Shown piece by piece: positions 45,435-52,207 of a stretch of DNA of 57,480 nucleotides. The notes beneath the pieces are model-generated. The model did not search any database. It saw nothing but the letters and a program-made list of their open reading frames with translations, and had not been told where the DNA came from. Each line of letters starts with the position of its first letter. Position 1 is the first letter of the stretch. The DNA is from Bdellovibrio sp. GTDB lineage: Bacteria > Bdellovibrionota > Bacteriovoracia > Bacteriovoracales > Bacteriovoracaceae. The position numbers and the translations under genes are program-made. Location of the stretch: contig DYOQ01000012.1 of assembly GCA_020720455.1 (NCBI GenBank), positions 1 to 57,480 on the forward strand. The letters run 5' to 3'.

Positions 45435-46400
45435 ATGAAGACTATTTTTATTGTTGGGATTTCATCATTTGTTGGCTCGAATTTAGCGATGTTTTTAAAA
45501 GATCACTATCGTGTTATCGGTACATACTATGATACCAAAATAAATATTCCAGATGTTTTGCAATTTCCTTTTGATGTTTTTAATAAAGAGGGATTGCAAG
45601 CTATTATGCATTCGATTCGTCCAGATGTGACAATCTATTGTGCTGGAGTTTCTTCGGTAGAACAGTGTTCAACTGACGAGAGCTATGCTGATGCTTTAAA
45701 TACCATGGGTCTTTTTAATGTCGTTGATATGTGCCAGCGTTTTAAGTCACATCTTTGTTTTATATCCTCGGGCTATGTTTTTTCAGGAAATAATGTTGTG
45801 TATAAGGAGATGGATATACCAGATCCGAGTACGTTTTATGGAAAGAATAAGGCTGCGGCAGAGTTTTATATTCAGAAGACCTCGCTGAATTATTCTATTT
45901 ATAGGTGTTGTCAGTTTTATGGAAGAGGAATTAATTATAAAAAAACGACCTGGTTTGAATTTTTAGAAAGAGCTACTGATGAAGGAGATGGTTTTTCTTG
46001 TGACAGTTTTGTTCATCTTGGATTTTTAGATGTTCAGTTTCTCGGTATGATTATTAAAATGGGAATTGATAAGGGAGTGAAAAACAGATTGTTTCAATTA
46101 ACTACAAGCGATGTGATGACCCATTATGATTTTGCTAAATTATATGGAGAAATTTTCTCTAAAGATACGTCTATGATGATTCAAGGCAAATGGCCATTTC
46201 CAATACTACCTAGTTCTTTCTTTGTTCCAGGAGGTAGTGGTATACATTTTAAGATGGATACCAGAAACGTTGAAGGCCATTACAAAGTGGAGTTGCCATC
46301 TATTAAAGAATCATTGCAGTTTACTTATCAACGTTTCAATGGAACTACTCAAAGTGGTAATAAAGTGAAAAACCATAGTAAGGGTTTGCAGTTTATCTAG
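45435..46400 (+). CDS. RmlD-like NAD(P)-dependent sugar reductase/epimerase
   Basis: A 321-residue short-chain dehydrogenase of the extended, RmlD-like kind. The nucleotide-binding start is IFIVGISSFVGSNLA (G8, G14 of a relaxed GxxGxxG). The catalytic Tyr135 and Lys139 lie in YGKNK, and a Ser-rich strand FISSGYVFSG precedes them. Relatives reduce dTDP-4-keto-rhamnose. Next to the flagellins a role in flagellin or surface glycan synthesis is conceivable, but the terminator separates it from them. Its 3' end overlaps the convergent unknown gene by 8 bp. Confidence 0.8.
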   Translation: MKTIFIVGISSFVGSNLAMFLKDHYRVIGTYYDTKINIPDVLQFPFDVFNKEGLQAIMHSIRPDVTIYCAGVSSVEQCSTDESYADALNTMGLFNVVDMCQRFKSHLCFISSGYVFSGNNVVYKEMDIPDPSTFYGKNKAAAEFYIQKTSLNYSIYRCCQFYGRGINYKKTTWFEFLERATDEGDGFSCDSFVHLGFLDVQFLGMIIKMGIDKGVKNRLFQLTTSDVMTHYDFAKLYGEIFSKDTSMMIQGKWPFPILPSSFFVPGGSGIHFKMDTRNVEGHYKVELPSIKESLQFTYQRFNGTTQSGNKVKNHSKGLQFI

Positions 46401-46917
46401 CAGAGTTTCTGATGAACTCAGTAAAATAGTATTTTGCCATTGCTATGACGTTTATGTCTCTACCTTCGAAAAGCCACGTTATCTCGTTAAATGGACCGAT
46501 GTGGGCCTTTATTTCGTGATTGCCACTTTGATTTAAATTTCCACGAAGTCTTGGAGCGAATCTACCGTCGCTATTTGACAAAAAGCCGATGGTGATTAGA
46601 TCACTATTTTTTCTTGAAAAAATAAGTCGTAGTGAGTTTCTAAAAAGCATGAAGTCGTTTACGCTTCCTGAAATTTTGAACATTTTAATTTGGCCATTTC
46701 CACTATTGTTGCAACGAAACTGATTAAATCTTGAAACATATCCTTCAAGCAGATCTTTTAACTTATCCATAAACTGAATGGATGACTCTTCTAGATAGTA
46801 TACAGGATCAATATGATCATTTAGATGAACTATTCCTGCTTCATCCATGTTCAACTCTTCAATGGCGAGGTTTTCGATCCAGTTAAAATTTTCAGATACT
46901 GATGTAAGTTCTTCCAT
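46393..46917 (-). CDS. Hypothetical protein
   Basis: A 174-residue soluble protein not recognised, counted from the ATG at 46917 (MEELTSVSENF); an ATG at 46947 would add ten mostly hydrophobic residues. It has an acidic N-terminal half, an RLIFSRKNSDLITIGFLSN strand pair, and a final segment with EGRDINVIAMAKYYFTEF. No signal peptide or clear domain. It lies just downstream of the 6S RNA on the same strand and could share its transcript, as ygfA follows ssrS in E. coli; it is not a ygfA homologue that I can see. Confidence 0.6.
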   Translation of the reverse strand: MEELTSVSENFNWIENLAIEELNMDEAGIVHLNDHIDPVYYLEESSIQFMDKLKDLLEGYVSRFNQFRCNNSGNGQIKMFKISGSVNDFMLFRNSLRLIFSRKNSDLITIGFLSNSDGRFAPRLRGNLNQSGNHEIKAHIGPFNEITWLFEGRDINVIAMAKYYFTEFIRNSAR

Positions 46918-46980
46918 AATCCATCCCATCAAAAAAAATAGCCACATTTTATGATCTAATTAATTGAACTACCTGTCAAT

Positions 46981-47163
46981 TTTAGAGGGGCAACAATCGT
47001 TGGACTTACGAGGTAATTTCGCCCGCCTTTTCAGGTGGGCGCAATTATAATCACTTTAGGCTTCTCACTATATAATGTGAGCTTGCACACCATGATCAGG
47101 GACCGCTCCCGTTATAATACTTGTAGGGCGAAAGTACATGACTGCCAACAAAAGTTGCCCCAT
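46981..47163 (-). ncRNA. ssrS: 6S RNA
   Basis: About 183 nt on the minus strand. The ends pair as GGGGCAAC and GTTGCCCC (47154-47161 with 46987-46994), then, across a 4x4 internal loop, GTTGG with CCAAC, giving the closing stem of 6S RNA. The middle contains GGTGTGCAAGCTCAC and GTGAGAAGCCTAAAG, which match in order the E. coli core GGUGAGCAUGCUC and GAGAAGCCUUAAA. A TATAAT box sits 7 bp ahead of the presumed start. 6S RNA sequesters sigma70 holoenzyme and serves as template for pRNA. Exact ends are inferred. Confidence 0.8.
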
Positions 47164-47169
47164 TTTAGG

Positions 47170-47199
47170 ATTATATATTGCTGAGCTTGAAGTTGTACA
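47170..47199 (-). promoter_or_regulatory. Promoter of the 6S RNA
   Basis: On the minus strand TGTACA (47194-47199), an 18-bp spacer, and a perfect TATAAT (47170-47175). The expected start at about 47163 coincides with the first base of the closing stem region. Confidence 0.6.
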
Positions 47200-47391
47200 C
47201 CTGTTTCAATCCTTTGATTCTATGTGGTTTTGAATGTTTTCTGTAAAAATAGGTGGAAAATACGAATTGATATTAAGAGACGGTCTTATAATTGAGTCAA
47301 TGAGTACGGTATTTTTTTAAATTTTTTGGTGGATAAAGATTAAAGAGTTGTTCCTTTGTACCGATAGGAAAGTTGTTCACTGGAGGTGTAG
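47200..47391 (+). other. Leader region of the Flp pilin gene
   Basis: About 190 bp between the 6S promoter and the pilin. It holds a perfect TATAAT (47287-47292) without a well-placed -35 (a TTGATA lies only 14 bp ahead), a long T/A run near 47311-47327, and a CTGGAGGTG ribosome binding site before the ATG at 47392. An activator-dependent promoter is possible. Nothing else was seen. Confidence 0.35.
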
Positions 47392-47574
47392 ATGAATGCG
47401 TTTATTGCCTTTCTAAAAGATGAGGATGGGCAGACTTCGACAGAGTATATCTTGCTGGTAGTTGTTGTTGCGATGATTGTTATGAAGTTTAAAGCTACTG
47501 CAACTACTAAGTTGAATGGGCTTGTTGAACAAGTTTTCAATGGTGTAAGTGCAAATATTGATTTTTCTGAGTAG
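47392..47574 (+). CDS. flp: Flp/Fap-type major pilin of the Tad system
   Basis: A 60-residue prepilin. The leader is MNAFIAFLKDEDG, and cleavage after Gly13 would leave QTSTEYILLVVVVAMIVMKF, with Glu at +5 and Tyr at +6, the Flp signature, followed by a single hydrophobic helix. It is the first gene of the Tad cluster, is separated from the rest by 65 bp, and is the likely filament subunit. Confidence 0.88.
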   Translation: MNAFIAFLKDEDGQTSTEYILLVVVVAMIVMKFKATATTKLNGLVEQVFNGVSANIDFSE

Positions 47575-47639
47575 TCTGGCCTCTGTATTATATCTGTCGT
47601 CTTCTTGTTTTTTTCTCCATATGCATTAAGCTTATTAAT

Positions 47640-47843
47640 ATGAAAAGTTTTATTTCTGGTCAGGCAATGATTGAATATATTTTTGTTTTTAGTGCGATGG
47701 CCCTACTTGCTATGCAGTTTTATAAGTGGGGTGGAAAGTATATGGATGAGTCAGTTGGTAGTTTGGGATATGTATTAACTCAAGAGCTTTCAGTCGGTAA
47801 TTGTAAATCGGAATGTTTTTTTAGAGATTATTTTAATGAGTAA
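47640..47843 (+). CDS. Small prepilin-like protein (pseudopilin)
   Basis: A 67-residue protein with leader MKSFISG, predicted cleavage after Gly7, and mature start QAMIEYIFVFSAMALLAMQF, again with Glu +5 and Tyr +6. The C-terminal tail holds CKSEC. It has no clear ribosome binding site, and its end overlaps the prepilin peptidase start by 8 bp. Probably a minor pilin. Confidence 0.65.
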   Translation: MKSFISGQAMIEYIFVFSAMALLAMQFYKWGGKYMDESVGSLGYVLTQELSVGNCKSECFFRDYFNE

Positions 47844-48345
47844 ATTTCCTCTTTATCTGTATTCATATTTTCTAGTTGAAGTTTTAGTTGTGGCCGTCAA
47901 TGATTTTAGAACAAAAAAAATTAAAAATATCTGGTCGATTATTCATGTTATCGCGGCGGGCCTGTTGTTTTTGTTTCATGATGCATTTGTGTTTGAGTTT
48001 ACGTTTTTCAAATTTCCAGCAATTCTTTTTGGTGTCGGGTATATTTTATATTTACTAAAAATTATAGGAGCAGGAGATGTTAAGTATTTATCAACATTGC
48101 TATTACTTGTTCCTAAAAAGTTTCACGAAGAGGTTATTGTTCAATTATTAATAACGACTTTTTTTGTCGGTTTTTTGATCGTGCTCTTGAGAGTAGCGTT
48201 AAAGTGGAAAAATCTAGTGTTGATTATTTATACTCAATCTTTTTTTGGAGATCAAGCGAGTCGGAAGTATAAATTTTCTTATGCTCCTGTTATACTTATA
48301 ACGTGGTTATTGTGGGGCTGGAGAAATATTGGTGAATTTAGATAA
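47836..48345 (+). CDS. cpaA: Prepilin peptidase, A24 family (CpaA/TadV)
   Basis: A 169-residue membrane aspartyl protease that cleaves the short leaders of Flp pilins. The two active-site aspartates are visible, in NDFRTKKIKN (near residue 23) and GAGDVKYL (near 76), with about five hydrophobic segments. It lacks the N-methylation domain of larger PilD enzymes, as usual for CpaA. It overlaps genes on both sides, indicating tight coupling. Confidence 0.9.
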   Translation: MSKFPLYLYSYFLVEVLVVAVNDFRTKKIKNIWSIIHVIAAGLLFLFHDAFVFEFTFFKFPAILFGVGYILYLLKIIGAGDVKYLSTLLLLVPKKFHEEVIVQLLITTFFVGFLIVLLRVALKWKNLVLIIYTQSFFGDQASRKYKFSYAPVILITWLLWGWRNIGEFR

Positions 48346-48646
48346 ATTCTTAACGTCACAGCGAAGTGCTGGTCAAAGTTTGATTGAGTACATTTTACTT
48401 TTTGGAGTTATTAGCGTATTGGCGATGACAGTTTTTAAGTCGAAGGCCTTTAGAAATTATATTGGGCCAGATAGTAATATTTTGGAAACGGTAAGAAATG
48501 ATTTGGAGTATAACTATACTCATGGAGCAAAAAATCCTAAAAAAAGCGGAGGGTTTAGTTCAAACTATAGTGGAAAGCATGATCTCTACTATAACAATCA
48601 AAAGAATGAGACACATTTTTTTGGACCAATTGAGAAATATCCTTAA
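48332..48646 (+). CDS. TadE-like minor prepilin 1
   Basis: A 104-residue protein from the GTG at 48332, with GGAG 8 bp upstream, overlapping cpaA by 14 bp. Residues 14-35 read GQSLIEYILLFGVISVLAMTVF, giving cleavage after Gly14 and Glu +5. The remaining polar tail, rich in Asn, Ser and Gly, is presumably outside the membrane. Probably a minor pilin. Confidence 0.7.
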   Translation: MNLDKFLTSQRSAGQSLIEYILLFGVISVLAMTVFKSKAFRNYIGPDSNILETVRNDLEYNYTHGAKNPKKSGGFSSNYSGKHDLYYNNQKNETHFFGPIEKYP

Positions 48647-48668
48647 GATTAGTTAGTCAGAGAGAAAA

Positions 48669-49202
48669 ATGGTTAGTTGTAAACGTGAGAAGGTGTTATT
48701 GAAAAGACGATTGAAAGATAATCGTGGCCAATCAACAATAGAGTTTGTCTTAACGTTTTCAATTTCATTAGTGGTGTTATTTCTTTTTGTAAAAGTAGCG
48801 TATATTTTTGTTGATGGTTATGTCGTTCACTATGCAACATTTGCAGCAAGTAGAGTGTACTTAGTTCATGATCGAGGAATAAAAGATCCTGCAGGATCTG
48901 ATGGCCCTGCCTTCTCGGAAGCTAAAGAGATGTTTCAAAAATATGTAAAAAAAGGGGAGTTAAAAGTAAATGCTCCTGATGGGAATGCAAAAAGTGTTTA
49001 TATTGGAGTTTATCACGAGTATAAAAGAGGGTTTACAGAATCGGATTTAGTCGGCGGCAAGCACGATCTAAAGTTCAGATCAGAATCATTTCTTGGAAGA
49101 GAACCAACGAGCTCGGGATGTTTTGAACGTACGTGTGCAGCGATGACGTTTAGTGGTGGGACTTGTGGTGAGCACACGACAATTTTTGATAACGGATGTT
49201 AA
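48669..49202 (+). CDS. TadE-family minor pilin 2
   Basis: A 177-residue protein with a basic leader ending in NRG, then QSTIEFVLTFSISLVVLFLF, the TadE/TadF type of start with Glu +5 and Phe +6. The exported part, about 130 residues, has four cysteines near its end (CFERTC, GGTC, NGC). Its stop overlaps the next start. Confidence 0.72.
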   Translation: MVSCKREKVLLKRRLKDNRGQSTIEFVLTFSISLVVLFLFVKVAYIFVDGYVVHYATFAASRVYLVHDRGIKDPAGSDGPAFSEAKEMFQKYVKKGELKVNAPDGNAKSVYIGVYHEYKRGFTESDLVGGKHDLKFRSESFLGREPTSSGCFERTCAAMTFSGGTCGEHTTIFDNGC

Positions 49203-49741
49203 GCATGCGTACAGATGTTGGTGTATCTAAAAATATAACGTTGAATTTGTTTAAAAATGCTAAGGGGCAAGCTATTTTTGAGTTCGTTGTATTTGTCCCT
49301 TTTTTGTTCATACTGCTTTCGATTATTGTCTCTGTAGGTAGCGCTATTAATGCCTCTATTAATCAACAAAAAGCGGTAAGAGGCTATTTTTTTTCGAGAG
49401 TCGCTGGTGACTCAACTATTCCAGATCGAGACCAACTTCTGAAATGGCGAGATGTTGGCCGTACTAGTGTGGGCTATTTCGCTATCGGTTGGCGTGATTA
49501 TGGAGAGGGGGATGATAGTTCGAACAGTAAACCTGTGGCCCCATGTTTTAAAGCGGCAACTCTCGTGAAAGGAATTAGTGGTGATAATTGTAAAAACTTA
49601 ATAAAAAATAGAATGACGAATTATGTTAGAGTTAAGTCAGTGTTTGGAGTTTGTACTGCGAGGTATTCACTAGATGGTGCTGGTGGGAGTCCTCGAGTAA
49701 GACATGAGGGTGCTTCAGAGAGTAGTTGTTCACTAGAGTAG
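49196..49741 (+). CDS. TadE/TadF-family minor pilin 3
   Basis: A 181-residue protein with a leader ending KNAKG, then QAIFEFVVFVPFLFILLSII, Glu at +5 and Phe at +6. The start is either ATG 49196 (7-base overlap with the previous gene) or ATG 49205. The exported domain has Cys near its end (GDNCKN, FGVCTA, SSCSLE). Together with the previous gene it resembles the TadE-TadF pair of other Tad loci. Confidence 0.72.
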   Translation: MLSMRTDVGVSKNITLNLFKNAKGQAIFEFVVFVPFLFILLSIIVSVGSAINASINQQKAVRGYFFSRVAGDSTIPDRDQLLKWRDVGRTSVGYFAIGWRDYGEGDDSSNSKPVAPCFKAATLVKGISGDNCKNLIKNRMTNYVRVKSVFGVCTARYSLDGAGGSPRVRHEGASESSCSLE

Positions 49742-49834
49742 GATAATAAGGTCAAATCTGCCTAATAAAAAAAAAAACAGTCATACAATGTAGAATTGTA
49801 TTTAGATAGTAACGGTTTATTAAGGCGTGGCAAT

Positions 49835-50659
49835 ATGAATACCAGAGCGTTTACATTAGCAATTATAATCGCGGCAATCGCGGCGTGGATGGCATACTCA
49901 TATATAGATGGCAAAGAGACTTTGCTTAAACAGAAGTATGGAAAGAATGTAGCAGTTGTCGTTGCAAAAGAAGATATTCAAGAGCTTGAGTTGATTAGTG
50001 ATAATAAGTTGACGACTAAAGATGTTCCTCAAGATTTTGTTATGCCAGGTTATTTCAAACATATAAAAGAACTTGAGAATACTGTTGCGACTGTTGCTAT
50101 TCTTAGTGGTGAACAAATTACCAAACCAAGAGTGACTTGGCCCGATGTGAAAACGGGTTTATCTAGACAAGTTGCAAGAGGTAAACGAGCGATTTCTGTT
50201 ATAGTGAATGAGCAAGAGGCCGTTAGTAGATTGATTAAACCAGGTGATAGAGTCGATATTATCGCGGGTATAGATTATGCTGCTGGAAAAAATGATTTAA
50301 AAAAAACCACAACAATTTTGCAGGATGTTCTCGTTCTTTCAACAGGGATTAATATAAGTAATGCAATTCCACTTGTTGGAGTAAGAACTCCAACAGTTAT
50401 TAAAGAGATGAACCTAAATACATATACAGCATATAATACTATTACGCTGGAATTAGATCCGTATAAAGCTCAAACACTACTTTTTCTTGTAAAACAGATG
50501 AATACAACTATTCATTTCACGTTAAGAAACAATAGTGACAAAAAGGTAATAAGTAAAATTAGATCGACTAGACTGTTTGATATCCTTGGTGATGATGCAC
50601 AAGAAGCCAAAATGTATTTTAAAGAGATGAATGAAAAGTTGGAAAAAGGGGGCAAGTAG
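49835..50659 (+). CDS. cpaB: Tad pilus assembly protein CpaB/RcpC
   Basis: A 274-residue protein; the ATG at 49835 is preferred over a TTG reading from 49796 since it gives a clean membrane anchor (MNTRAFTLAIIIAAIAAWMA). The SAF domain follows (VVVAKEDIQELELIS, then TTKDVPQDFVMPGYF), and then RAISVIVNEQEAVSRLIKPGDRVDI segments typical of the family. It works with the secretin in the outer membrane part of the Tad machine and may bind cell-wall or carbohydrate structures. Confidence 0.9.
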   Translation: MNTRAFTLAIIIAAIAAWMAYSYIDGKETLLKQKYGKNVAVVVAKEDIQELELISDNKLTTKDVPQDFVMPGYFKHIKELENTVATVAILSGEQITKPRVTWPDVKTGLSRQVARGKRAISVIVNEQEAVSRLIKPGDRVDIIAGIDYAAGKNDLKKTTTILQDVLVLSTGINISNAIPLVGVRTPTVIKEMNLNTYTAYNTITLELDPYKAQTLLFLVKQMNTTIHFTLRNNSDKKVISKIRSTRLFDILGDDAQEAKMYFKEMNEKLEKGGK

Positions 50660-52207
50660 GTGCTTGATCTTTTGTTTGAAAAATTGTTTCAGAATGTATG
50701 TAGCATTAGCTTTGTTATTTTTGTGATGCTAAGCGGAGCTGCTTTTTCTGATCCACCACCAAAAGATGATGTCGCGGTAAAACAAGTAAAGGTGTTGCTT
50801 GGGATGGATACCGTTGTTAATTTGGACTTTGAACCAAACTTGAAAATGACTTCTAGTGAGGAGAATCTTACTGCCCAGATTGTAAGAGGGAAGCAGCAAA
50901 TTTTAATTCGAGGAACAAAGCCAGGTAGTGGGTTTGTAAGGTTGTGGGATTTGGCAGGAGATATGAAGCTTTTGATTAATGTTTCTATTGAGGTAAATGA
51001 TAATACAAAGACAATTCAAGAATTAAGAGATTTTCTTGGCGATATTGAAGGATTAGAAATAGGAATAAAGGGAGAAAAGGTTTTTGTTGGTGGGCAAATC
51101 GTCATTCCAGAAGACATGGGGAAAATAGCGACGATTTTAGAAAATCATGAAAAGGTTTTAAGACTAGTAGAACTTGCTCCACAAACCCAAGCATATATTG
51201 CAAAAAAAATGGAGCAAGAGATTCAACGTTCAAATCTTAAAAATGTCACGGTTAGAGTTGTTAACAGACTTTTTTGGCTCGAGGGAACTGTTAACTCGAG
51301 AGAAGAGCGGAGTCTTGCTAGTGTATTGGCCGAGGCATATATTCCAGATTCTATGGAGAGCCTGTCTCGGCTTGCGGCAAGAGTTAAAACTGTAAAAAAA
51401 CCTTTGATTCAAAATTTTATTTCAATCATAGAAAAACCACAAGAGCAGCCAATTCCTAAAATGATTAAAATAACATCTCAGTTTGTAGAGTTAAAAAAGG
51501 ATTACCTAAAATCATTTGGGTTTAAGTGGAATCCATTAATGGCAACAGGTGGAGAGATAAGCTTAGGAAGAACTACGGATGGAGATTTGAAAACTAGCTC
51601 AGGTGGTTCGCTTATGGGTAAAATATCGCAGCTTTTTCCTCAGCTTGCTTCCGCTAAGTCCGCAGGTAATGCACGTGTTCTTCAATCTGGAGTTGTTCTT
51701 TGTGAAAATACAATTGGGTGTGAGTTGTCAAAAACAAAAACACAAAATTTTGCTGTAGGTGAGTCAGAACTCTCAAAGCCTCAGCAGTTATCTACTGGCT
51801 TTGGGCTTAATGTTAAACCTACGATTCTTGTTAATGACAATGTTCATTTGGATCTCAGTGTAAAAGTTAGTGAAGAAGGTGAGAGTGGAGGAACCCCTTC
51901 TAGCACAGGAAATGAAGTAAAGACCCGAGTGGTTGTGAAAAATAAAGAGACTGCAGTTATTGGTGGTATAGCTATAAATACATCGAGAAGAGATTATGAT
52001 AAAAATCCTCCTGGTTCATCTGGCGGAGGAGGGACATCAAAAACGACAGAAGTTGAGGGAGGATTCTCTCTTTTTTCATTTGTTAGAAGTAAGTCGTATG
52101 ATCAGACAAAAAATCAGTTCGCAGTCTTTGTAACACCAGAGATAACTGAGTCAGCGTCGATAGGAACTGAAGAGATAAAGAAAAAATTTAGAAAGAGGAC
52201 AAGATAG
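50660..52207 (+). CDS. cpaC: Tad outer-membrane secretin CpaC/RcpA
   Basis: A 515-residue secretin subunit with a GTG start one base after cpaB and a GGGGG site upstream. A signal peptide lies at about 1-30 (VIFVMLSGAAFSD). The N-terminal pilus-assembly domain (KQVKVLLGMDTVVNLDF, ILIRGTKPGSGFVRLWD), a linker, and the C-terminal secretin domain (PKMIKITSQFVELKKDY; TAVIGGIAINTSRRDYD; FAVFVTPEI) are recognisable. A Gly/Ser-rich insertion in the last part (SSGGGGTSK) is longer than usual. It overlaps the next gene by one base. Confidence 0.9.
   Translation: MLDLLFEKLFQNVCSISFVIFVMLSGAAFSDPPPKDDVAVKQVKVLLGMDTVVNLDFEPNLKMTSSEENLTAQIVRGKQQILIRGTKPGSGFVRLWDLAGDMKLLINVSIEVNDNTKTIQELRDFLGDIEGLEIGIKGEKVFVGGQIVIPEDMGKIATILENHEKVLRLVELAPQTQAYIAKKMEQEIQRSNLKNVTVRVVNRLFWLEGTVNSREERSLASVLAEAYIPDSMESLSRLAARVKTVKKPLIQNFISIIEKPQEQPIPKMIKITSQFVELKKDYLKSFGFKWNPLMATGGEISLGRTTDGDLKTSSGGSLMGKISQLFPQLASAKSAGNARVLQSGVVLCENTIGCELSKTKTQNFAVGESELSKPQQLSTGFGLNVKPTILVNDNVHLDLSVKVSEEGESGGTPSSTGNEVKTRVVVKNKETAVIGGIAINTSRRDYDKNPPGSSGGGGTSKTTEVEGGFSLFSFVRSKSYDQTKNQFAVFVTPEITESASIGTEEIKKKFRKRTR

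Noticed and set aside
46981-47163. 6S RNA-like fold read on the plus strand
   Set aside because: The closing stem is symmetrical, but the conserved core and a perfect TATAAT at the right distance occur only on the minus strand.
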